From CAVRXT01 sp049644285 (GTDB lineage Bacteria; Acidobacteriota; Terriglobia; Acidiferrales; UBA7541), in assembly GCA_049644285.1 (NCBI GenBank), contig JBARRP010000181.1, positions 11,986 to 75,985 of the forward strand: DNA of 64,000 bases, given 5' to 3'. The translations under genes were made by a program, and so were the position numbers. Numbering within the stretch: the stretch's first letter is position 1; every line of letters begins with the position of its first letter. Positions 27,353 to 34,355 of the stretch are shown in pieces. Under the pieces are notes generated by a model that was not told where the DNA came from, made no database searches, and worked only from the letters and a program-made list of their open reading frames with translations.

Positions 27353-28044
27353 GAAGCCTTTTTCAACTGCTCTAAGAACTCCTGTTTCTGAGGACGTCGA
27401 AGCAACGCGAAGAACCGACCAAGCGAGAGGAGCAACGCGTCGGGATTGCCGTTGTCAAGGTTGGCCCCCGCCAGAAAGTCGGCACAGATCATCTCTAAGC
27501 AGTAACCGCGGGATTTGTCCGTGCCCAGCATCAAGGACGCCGTCCCCAGAGCCTGCTCCACCACTGGCAGCTGGCTCTTGTACACCTTGAAGTAGATGAT
27601 CTCCCACGGTTCACTCTCCTGCCCCGTCAGGTGACGGTCCACCTCCCGCTTGAACTCCTCGGTCTGCAGGGAGCGGGCTTTGTGCAACCAGATTGCACAA
27701 TCGAAGCCCTTCCCTTCCCTGCGCGCGACCTTGGCTAGCTCCGCCGCCTTGGTCCATCCCACCTGCTTTAGGTCTCGGTGAATCTCCCGCGGCAACTGCT
27801 CGTGGATTGCCATGAGGTAGTAGGCCTTCCGGCGCGATTCGGGAAACCGCTTCTCCAGAAATTCATCAAAAGACTTCAGATTCTCCAGTCTCCAGTAATG
27901 CTCCGCCCGCACTTCACAGAGATAACGCCCCAAATCCACAAACCGCACGTCTCGCTCCTGCTCCTTCCCTCTCTCCCACGCCAAGATCTCATCAATCTTG
28001 TTCAGAACGAACAAGGCCCGTCGGCGGTCGAGCTTCGGTTCCAT
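27349..28044 (-). CDS. Cassette protein of unknown function (231 aa)
   Basis: The start at ATG 28044 (MEPKLDRRRALF) is preferred because it lies 10 bases after the upstream stop and the longer frame overlaps that gene. The protein is charged and mostly helical. It contains RFVDLGRYLCEVRAEHYWRL and SFDEFLEKRFPESRRKAYYL, which look like a helix-turn-helix-type or ParB-like DNA-handling region, followed by WTKAAELAKVARREG. I do not recognise the family. A decayed copy of about 390 bases lies at 23581-23967, so the gene exists in more than one place in this genome. Confidence 0.7.
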   Translation of the reverse strand: MEPKLDRRRALFVLNKIDEILAWERGKEQERDVRFVDLGRYLCEVRAEHYWRLENLKSFDEFLEKRFPESRRKAYYLMAIHEQLPREIHRDLKQVGWTKAAELAKVARREGKGFDCAIWLHKARSLQTEEFKREVDRHLTGQESEPWEIIYFKVYKSQLPVVEQALGTASLMLGTDKSRGYCLEMICADFLAGANLDNGNPDALLLSLGRFFALLRRPQKQEFLEQLKKAS

Positions 28045-28054
28045 CGGCCGTCCG

Positions 28055-28858
28055 TTAATCGGTAAGCTCGTCAAGCCAATCAAGGTCGCTGGCTCCTGGT
28101 CGACGGATAAGCTTGGACGCGATGAGCGTTGGGTTGTCGAGGCACAGCCCCAAGTGCGCACAACTCACGCAAGCGTTCTGGGGAAAGCGGATCCCACTGT
28201 GAGGGGCGAACTGACCCGCTTCGATCTGGCCAATCGTGGCTTCCACCAGCTGACCAAACTCTCGGCGCTGCTCGTCCGAGATCGAGGCCTTCAGGTATTG
28301 GATCTCAGGTGATCGCTTGCGCACGAACACGACCAAAGCCACTTCAGGAATTCCGCTGATCCAGGAATAGCAAACCAGCTGGGGATCGAGGGACAGCAAT
28401 CCTTGGGGTTCTTTCGAGTAGCGGCTCGTCGTGGTCTTCCAATCAATTAGACAGTGCCGGCCATCGAGTTCGCCTAAGGCGTCCAGGTAGGCAACGAATT
28501 CATTGCCCCAGAGAAGAGTTCGGATCACCTTGATCTGGAGATTTTTCTTCGGACCAGGAATATGAACGCGATCATCCATCGCGAACTTTTCGAGCAGATG
28601 AATTCCTTGATGGAGGATCTGGTCCCAGGAGTCATCCTTACTCTGTTCAAACGGAGCATCGCGAAAACCACCCCATTCCTTGAATAACACCGCCGCAGCA
28701 TCTTCCCGCCGGAAGTAGGCACCGAGAGCCTTTTCGAAACAACGACCGAATATCATCGCCGGGCGCGTCTCTTTCTCCCGCCAGCCATCCAGATACCGAT
28801 AGCGGTAACTCCGCGGACAGCGCAGGTACTGGCTAATCTGACTGTAGCTATAGATCAT
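28055..28858 (-). CDS. PD-(D/E)XK nuclease with Cas4/AddB-type Fe-S cysteines
   Basis: The start at 28858 (MIYSYSQISQYLRCPRSY) overlaps the preceding gene by 11 bases. The catalytic core is FVAYLDALGELDGRHCLIDWKTT, giving the D-(D)xK arrangement of the RecB-like superfamily. Four cysteines are placed as in Cas4, AddB and Dna2: one in LRCPRSY near residue 13 and a C-terminal CX2CX5C (CVSCAHLGLC), implying a 4Fe-4S cluster. The upstream FGRCFEKAL has Glu where RecB-type enzymes have His. It is probably a DNA end-processing exonuclease. No CRISPR array or cas1/cas2 is nearby. Confidence 0.82.
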   Translation of the reverse strand: MIYSYSQISQYLRCPRSYRYRYLDGWREKETRPAMIFGRCFEKALGAYFRREDAAAVLFKEWGGFRDAPFEQSKDDSWDQILHQGIHLLEKFAMDDRVHIPGPKKNLQIKVIRTLLWGNEFVAYLDALGELDGRHCLIDWKTTTSRYSKEPQGLLSLDPQLVCYSWISGIPEVALVVFVRKRSPEIQYLKASISDEQRREFGQLVEATIGQIEAGQFAPHSGIRFPQNACVSCAHLGLCLDNPTLIASKLIRRPGASDLDWLDELTD

Positions 28859-29291
28859 CCGCGCTCTCTTGCTTCGGGTTCGCAGCAATGGCCGCGCACG
28901 AGAGCTCTTCCCACTCTCCAGCGGGAGAAAATGCTTCGAGATTCTGAAAGGACCGCCCGTTCAGGGTCGTGTAGGAAGTCCGAATGACTCCCCGAAGATT
29001 CCGGAGAGCTTTCTCATCCACTTGATCCTGGCCGAGCAGGTCCGGGTCGTACCCAAAATCTCGGAGAAACCAGTTGAGCTTCCAGAGTGCCCTTTCGGTG
29101 CAGTACAACCGACTGGAGAGAGATCGCCCGGCAAAGGGCTTGGGCTCTAAGACGACGAGGCGGATCGCGAGGAACGGTTTCTGGGGATGCCATCGATAGA
29201 AAGCCCATTCGACACGGACCAAGAACAGCCCCTCGAGCCGATCCGCTCCATCCTGTACCTTCAAGTGCAGATCCGGGATGTGGCGTCTCAT
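28848..29291 (-). CDS. Cassette protein of unknown function (147 aa)
   Basis: Start at ATG 29291, which overlaps the upstream stop as ATGA. The protein has beta-rich character with LHLKVQDGADRLEGLFLVRVEWAFYRW-like alternation in its first part, then a helical segment (LYCTERALWKLNWFLRDFG) and a C-terminal NPKQESADDL tail. The shape and place beside a putative annealing protein recall small phage ssDNA-interacting proteins such as the DUF669 class, but no diagnostic motif is visible. The function is not assigned. Confidence 0.65.
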   Translation of the reverse strand: MRRHIPDLHLKVQDGADRLEGLFLVRVEWAFYRWHPQKPFLAIRLVVLEPKPFAGRSLSSRLYCTERALWKLNWFLRDFGYDPDLLGQDQVDEKALRNLRGVIRTSYTTLNGRSFQNLEAFSPAGEWEELSCAAIAANPKQESADDL

Positions 29292-30055
29292 GGCTTTGCC
29301 TCCAGAGGTTGTGCATACGAGTTGAGTTTGCACACCAGACTGTCCAGGTCTACCTTCGCTGAAGTCGCCAGATGGGAGATGAAAGACTCAACCAGATCTC
29401 GACTGGCTTCTTTGAGAGTCTGAGTACCGCAGAAGTCCGCCGCGTATGCCTTCACGAGCGTGGGGTCGAGATTGTACTGACGGATTAGAAGGCAGAGTTG
29501 GTCGCGCAAACGAGGTTGGCCGTTGATTGAGCAGTTTGCGCCGCGAGACCCGTTCGATTGAGCCGGGGCGGCAGGATCGAAGAAGGAGCCCAGCTCTTCG
29601 ACAGAACAGAGCCCGATTCCGTAGGCCTTGCGCAGGGCGCGGTTGACGGCTCTTGTCTCCGCGACACGCATCCCGGCGCCCCGGACCAGAGGAGACACGT
29701 TCGAGGGATCGGCGTCTCCGTAGCCGACGAAGCCTTTCGAGCGAGGAGACATGTAGACAGTCGCCTTGAAGACCCATCGGTTAGCCCAGGAGTTGCAGTA
29801 TTCACGAATTGGCTGAACCCGAATACCGGAGCAACGATTCCGATTAGCCAATCCCAGTAAGCCAGAATGCGTGACATACCAGTTGCCGTTCAGCAGCTGG
29901 ATCTCACCCCGCGCAACAGAGAAGCCAAACCTCTCGGTGAGATCCCTAAGCGCCCGGAAGTGTCGCTGTTCTATTTCTCGCCCCCACAGTTGCTTTGCGA
30001 GGTGTCTGTTTGAGTAAATCAAGTGTCGCCTTAAGCGGCCTAAACCTCTTTTCAT
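29288..30055 (-). CDS. Putative ssDNA-annealing/recombination protein
   Basis: A 255 aa protein; ATG 30055 is preferred to 30079 because the longer frame runs through the promoter. The core has a beta-beta-alpha pattern with NGNWYVTHSGLLGLANR, WVFKATVYMSPRSKGFVGYGDADPSN, then the helix RVAETRAVNRALRKAYGIG. That order, sheet then an Ala/Arg-rich helix ending in a glycine, is reminiscent of Rad52/Erf-type annealing proteins. The family is not securely recognised. It leads the cassette and is coupled to the next gene by an ATGA overlap. Pairing with a downstream Cas4-like exonuclease fits a recombination pair. Confidence 0.5.
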   Translation of the reverse strand: MKRGLGRLRRHLIYSNRHLAKQLWGREIEQRHFRALRDLTERFGFSVARGEIQLLNGNWYVTHSGLLGLANRNRCSGIRVQPIREYCNSWANRWVFKATVYMSPRSKGFVGYGDADPSNVSPLVRGAGMRVAETRAVNRALRKAYGIGLCSVEELGSFFDPAAPAQSNGSRGANCSINGQPRLRDQLCLLIRQYNLDPTLVKAYAADFCGTQTLKEASRDLVESFISHLATSAKVDLDSLVCKLNSYAQPLEAKP

Positions 30056-30140
30056 GCACACATTGTATTTCAAATACACACATTTGTGTCAAGGATTTTC
30101 GACTGGCAAAGCGCACACAGTCCAATACAATGTGGGCGAC
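30056..30140. promoter_or_regulatory. Divergent promoter with inverted repeats
   Basis: The space between the two divergent starts holds inverted copies ACATTGTATT (30060-30069) and AATACAATGT (30124-30133), each giving a TACAAT -10 facing its own gene. A TTGACA lies on the minus strand at 30087-30092, 19 bases from its -10. Between them is ACACATTTGTGT (30078-30089), an inverted repeat with 5-base arms. The -10 elements are so close to the start codons that leaderless transcripts are likely. The palindromes are natural targets for the adjacent RHH protein. Confidence 0.55.
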
Positions 30141-30341
30141 ATGAGAAAGGACACTGCTCTATCTTTCCGTGTACCACGGCGGCTGAAAGCAGACCTTGAA
30201 AAGGTCGCCCTGACCGAGGGTCGTAGCCTCTCGCAAGTCTGTGAAGCGCTATTGGCTGGAGGCCTCGACGGCTACCGAAAGGACGGCGCCAAATACCTGC
30301 AGCGCTTGCTCTCCCGCCAGAAAAAGGACGCCTCTGAGTAG
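30141..30341 (+). CDS. Small ribbon-helix-helix transcriptional regulator
   Basis: A 66 aa protein starting at ATG 30141 (MRKDTALSFRVPRRLKADLE). The pattern is the RHH fold: a short beta strand with alternating residues (ALSFRVP), helix A (RRLKADLEKVALTEG) and helix B after RSLSQVCEALL. It is divergently transcribed from the recombination cassette and probably represses the shared promoter. An antitoxin is an alternative, but no toxin gene follows. Confidence 0.75.
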   Translation: MRKDTALSFRVPRRLKADLEKVALTEGRSLSQVCEALLAGGLDGYRKDGAKYLQRLLSRQKKDASE

Positions 30342-30677
30342 TTCGGACTCGGCGGGAACCCCAGAACCAAATGCCGGATTCGGACGGGCTCGGTACGGGT
30401 GGCCTACGCAATAAGAGCCGAAATTACAAAACGAACAGAGCGAACGTAATGAACACAAAGGGCTTGGGGTTTCGCAAGCTGCAAATATTGACGTGTTCGG
30501 GCAATCCCTGCCCTTGTCCGGCCCAGAAGACGCGCGCCAAGGGCTCCAGGGCCGATAGACTACGGAGTCATGCAGGCGGCGGCATGAAGCATTCTCTCGA
30601 AGCTGGGCACCGTTTTTCCGAGCGCTGGCGGCGGGGCGAGATGATCTCGCCAATCTGATGCAGTGTGCTGCCGCCGT
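30342..30677. other. 336-base spacer, nothing recognised
   Basis: No convincing frame, repeat or RNA gene. It separates the RHH gene from the convergent end of the beta-helix protein. No T-rich terminator hairpin could be seen. Confidence 0.5.
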
Positions 30678-33600
30678 TCAATTCCCACTGCATGGCGACT
30701 TCTTCGTGTTATTCGTGAACGGCGACACCGCGACACAGACCTTCGGCTCCGGGGGAATTAGCGGCGGTGGCATTGTCCGGCTCGGCGGTTCCAACAGCGC
30801 TTGGGCCGCCGCATCGAACGTATCATTCGTGAGCGTTGCCGGATCGCAGCCGCCACCATTCCAGAATCCGGACTGGGTGCCATCCGATTGGATCTCCGTG
30901 GCGATGTTACCCGAAAGGGTCACGGGTCCACACGCGGACGCATACTGGTTCCACACATAGATCGCTGTATTCCCGCCGCCCGACACGGGCGTCCGATTTA
31001 GCACCTGGTTGCCCATAACTACCTGATTCGTTCCATTCGCTATCCCGATTCCGCACTGCCCAGTGTCCAGCAGCATGTTGTTCAAAAACTGCACGTTGTT
31101 GGCCCTGTCATCCGCAATCAGCCCACAGCCCGAAGGGCTGTGTCCTCCCGTGATGTAGTTCCCCTGCGCGACCACCCCGCTCGTCACTCCGAAGTTGATC
31201 GAATCCTCTTGATTTTCCGCGAACCGATATTTCGATGTGTCCGTACTCGACAACGTGTAGTTATTCTCCACCGTCACGTTGCTGCTGTTCGACCACGCTT
31301 GGAAGTTCTGCCCTCGGCTCTGCCCGTCCGCCGACTGCGACGGATCGGAATCGATCGGATTCACCAGAAAGTTCCCCTTCACCGTAACGCCGGTCGCGTT
31401 GTCTACTTCAATGTTCGACTCCCCGTAAGCGATCACATTCCCTTGAATCCAAAGATTGGAGGTCCCACTCGCGAAGATCCCATCATGCGTGTCGCAACAT
31501 CCCGTCGTGAGCGGCTTCTCCGGATGAATGTAACTGTCATCAATTGCGATCGTGCTGCCGCCCGATATGTTCACGGCGTTCCCTCCGCACGGGCCGATTT
31601 CCGAGCTTCGAATGATGATGCTCGTGGAATTCGTCACCGTTACGCAGTCGCCACTGGGATTGGTGATGTGGAGATTCTCGATTACCGTGCCGTTCTGCCC
31701 ACTGATCGTAATCGGCCCCGACGGCGTTAGCGGATGTGGCGAGAGATTGGTTGCAGTAACCGTTTTCGAGTCGGAGCCGGTCAAGTTGGCCCTATCGGTG
31801 GCCGTCACTGTAACCGTGAAAGACCCCGCGTTCGCGTAAGTGTGGGAACCGCTGCTGCCGCTGGTGGGCGAGCCATCGTCCCAGGTGATCACCGTGCTGA
31901 CTAGGGCGTTCTGCGGGTCCGTGCAGGTAGCCTTGGCAGTCACATTTAATGGCACTGGGCCACTGCTTGGCGAAACTGAAAGCGTGCAGCTCGGCGGCTG
32001 ATTCAGCGGTGGGGTGTTGGTTACAGTCACGGTTTTCGAGTCGGAGCCCTGCAACTTGGCGCTGTCGGTGGCCGTCACTTTCACCGTGAAACTCCCTGCG
32101 CTCGCGTAGGTGTGGGTGCCGCTGCTGCCGCTGGTGGACGTGCCATCGCCCCAACTAATCATCGTGCTGACCAGAGGGCTTTGCGGGTCCGTGCAGGTGG
32201 CGTTGGCGCTCACAGGTAATGGCACAAGGCCGCTGCTTGGCGAAACTGAAAGGGTGCAGCTCGGCGCGGTGGGTGGAGGGGTGTTAACGGAACTCTTCAA
32301 AGCCACAATCAGCCCTACAAACGAGTCTGTCACTGTGGCAGTCGCTGTTGCAGTCTGAACGGCGGCCGCAGCAAACATCTTGTCTTCAGAGAATGCCGAG
32401 TCGTTGCTGGGAGAGTTTGATAGCTCTGTATCGATCCACCCCGTTCCGGCGGTATAAGTTGGCTCGGAATTGTCCGAGCCAAAATAAGCGAAAACGTAAT
32501 CGCCAGCGTTTGCGGTTGCCTTGGAGGTGGACGCTGACAGTGAGGTTTCCGTCTGAAGAGCGCTCCCAACAGCGTCGGCCACTGCCGTCACGCCATTGAC
32601 CTCGTAAATATGGCAGTGGATATTGTCCGAAGCACCCGCGCCAATGCGGCAGGTTACCGTGTCTGTCCCCGTGCTTTTGGCTGTGGCGACGTATATAGCG
32701 GCCACCGAGTTTCCTCGATTGTCTCCGGCCACTAACAAAGTGAACACATTACCTTGCGAGTCCGCCGGAGCACCGAGCGTCTCTCCATCGAAGGTGCTCT
32801 GTGCTACCAGCAGCACGTCGCCGGCAGTCACGTTGCTCTTGAAGGGCACTGCAACCGAATTCGCGCTTGGGGTAAAGCCGCTGTTGTGTTGAACCGTGTG
32901 CAACTGAGGCGGAGGACCAGACGGCTGAACGGTGACCTTTGCACTCGCCGACTTAGTCGGGACGGCAACGCTCGTAGCCGTTACGGTGACCGTCGTGTTG
33001 GTGGACACCACCGGCGCTGTGAACATCCCTGCAGCAGTCGAGATTGTTCCTGCCGTCGCTGTCCACTGAACGGCCTGATCGGTAGTGTTGCTCACCGTCG
33101 CGGTGAATTGCTTCTTAGCGCCCGAGGAGACAGTGACTGAAGCCGGCGAGACGGTCACGGAGATAGGTGGGGGTGTGGACGGCTGAACGGTGACTATTGC
33201 ACTGGCCGACTTGGTCGGAGCCGCAACGCTCGTAGCCGTTACAGTGACCGCCGTGTCGGTTGACACCACCGGCGCTGTGAACATCCCAGCCAGGATGGTT
33301 CCTGCCGTCGCTGTCCACTGAACGGCCTGATCGGTGGTGTTGGTCACCGTCGCGGTAAACTGCTTCGTACCCCCCGAGGAAACTGTCGCGGAAGCCGGGG
33401 AAATAGTCACTGAGATGGGCGGAGGCCCCGACGGCCCAAAGAACTCCGCCATGTCCGGAGCGCTTGCAGCACCACCCAATCCAGCGAAACTGGCGCCCAG
33501 CAGCTCGGCCATGACTCTCAGAGTGCTCTCATGGGAGTAAAACCCAGGAGATGCGCTAGGCCCGGTGGACTGGTAGTTTTGCTTGACGTCCCTGCCGATC

Positions 33601-34355
33601 ATGAACCAGTAGATCTGACCGCCGCCGTTCGTGTTGTCACCACCAGACTCATCGAATACAACAATCACGACCGTGTCGCCGGTCGTTGAATCCAAGTGCC
33701 CGCCGCTCATCAACGGCTGTAGGATGTTCGCCTGAAGCCACTGATCGGCAACCTGAAGCGAGCAGTCGTGTGCGTCGTCGCACATGTTCGGCGTGACGAA
33801 CGCATAGTTGGGAAGTGTGTTGTTCGCCAGATCGTGCGCAAACCCTAAGCTGGCATCTTCGAAAGGAACATAGCGGTTCGCGCAATTAGCCTGCACGTCG
33901 GAAATGTACGGAATAGGGCTGTGGTGAACGGCGTAATTCCCAACGTCGCTGCCGAAGTAACAGGGACTCGGCAGGTTTTCGGCGTAACCTTTCCAGGTCT
34001 TACCGACCGCTTGAACCGCGCGCACAATGTTGTCGGCGGTGTACGGGAATCCGCAGGTGTTCGGGTTACAGTTGTCATCGTTGGTCGTGACCACTCCCCA
34101 GCCCAGATCGGTGTAGTTGCCGATGGACGGGTGTGTTGGTGCGTAATAGTTCGCGGAAAAGCTGCCCTGGCTCTTCAGACTACAGAGAAACGGCATGCCT
34201 GTACCGTTCGGGCCGCAAACGTCTGCATAATCGTTGTTCTCTTCCAGCACGAGAATGACATGCTGAACCTGTGGGACCTGCGCGAAAGAGACGGTCGCGA
34301 AACTCAGAATTAGAAGAATCGCCAGAAGAAAACACTTGCTTAGGTTCTTACCCAC
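30678..34355 (-). CDS. Secreted phosphoesterase fused to Ig, PKD and parallel beta-helix domains
   Basis: A 1225 aa protein; GTG start with GGGGGTGAG just upstream and a signal peptide (CFLLAILLILSFATVSFAQ). Residues 25-305 are a phosphoesterase-family (PF04185, AcpA/phospholipase-C-like) domain with VILVLEENNDYAD, PNMCDDAHDC and VVFDESGGDN. Two near-identical Ig-like repeats follow (about 308-484), then a module of about 210 residues (485-697) also present twice in the metallophosphoesterase at 5409-10280. Two PKD repeats follow (698-875), then a right-handed beta-helix (876-1225) almost identical to that of the upstream lipoprotein. It is likely an extracellular enzyme bound to a polymer or surface. 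Confidence 0.85.
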   Translation of the reverse strand: MGKNLSKCFLLAILLILSFATVSFAQVPQVQHVILVLEENNDYADVCGPNGTGMPFLCSLKSQGSFSANYYAPTHPSIGNYTDLGWGVVTTNDDNCNPNTCGFPYTADNIVRAVQAVGKTWKGYAENLPSPCYFGSDVGNYAVHHSPIPYISDVQANCANRYVPFEDASLGFAHDLANNTLPNYAFVTPNMCDDAHDCSLQVADQWLQANILQPLMSGGHLDSTTGDTVVIVVFDESGGDNTNGGGQIYWFMIGRDVKQNYQSTGPSASPGFYSHESTLRVMAELLGASFAGLGGAASAPDMAEFFGPSGPPPISVTISPASATVSSGGTKQFTATVTNTTDQAVQWTATAGTILAGMFTAPVVSTDTAVTVTATSVAAPTKSASAIVTVQPSTPPPISVTVSPASVTVSSGAKKQFTATVSNTTDQAVQWTATAGTISTAAGMFTAPVVSTNTTVTVTATSVAVPTKSASAKVTVQPSGPPPQLHTVQHNSGFTPSANSVAVPFKSNVTAGDVLLVAQSTFDGETLGAPADSQGNVFTLLVAGDNRGNSVAAIYVATAKSTGTDTVTCRIGAGASDNIHCHIYEVNGVTAVADAVGSALQTETSLSASTSKATANAGDYVFAYFGSDNSEPTYTAGTGWIDTELSNSPSNDSAFSEDKMFAAAAVQTATATATVTDSFVGLIVALKSSVNTPPPTAPSCTLSVSPSSGLVPLPVSANATCTDPQSPLVSTMISWGDGTSTSGSSGTHTYASAGSFTVKVTATDSAKLQGSDSKTVTVTNTPPLNQPPSCTLSVSPSSGPVPLNVTAKATCTDPQNALVSTVITWDDGSPTSGSSGSHTYANAGSFTVTVTATDRANLTGSDSKTVTATNLSPHPLTPSGPITISGQNGTVIENLHITNPSGDCVTVTNSTSIIIRSSEIGPCGGNAVNISGGSTIAIDDSYIHPEKPLTTGCCDTHDGIFASGTSNLWIQGNVIAYGESNIEVDNATGVTVKGNFLVNPIDSDPSQSADGQSRGQNFQAWSNSSNVTVENNYTLSSTDTSKYRFAENQEDSINFGVTSGVVAQGNYITGGHSPSGCGLIADDRANNVQFLNNMLLDTGQCGIGIANGTNQVVMGNQVLNRTPVSGGGNTAIYVWNQYASACGPVTLSGNIATEIQSDGTQSGFWNGGGCDPATLTNDTFDAAAQALLEPPSRTMPPPLIPPEPKVCVAVSPFTNNTKKSPCSGN
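30720..31725 (-). repeat. Beta-helix coding duplicate, copy A
   Basis: This 1 kb 3' part of the phosphoesterase gene matches 35260-36275 at about nine bases in ten. Long identical runs flank GGAAGTTCTGCCCTCGGCTC and the Asp/Ser-rich DSDPSQ segment. Paralogous tandem genes with this DNA identity indicate recent duplication or ongoing gene conversion. Confidence 0.85.

Noticed and set aside
28055..28858. Cas4 of a CRISPR system
   Set aside because: No repeat array, cas1 or cas2 anywhere in the window; the neighbours are phage-like.
27095..30341. Prophage
   Set aside because: No integrase, capsid, tail, terminase or lysis gene is present around the cassette.
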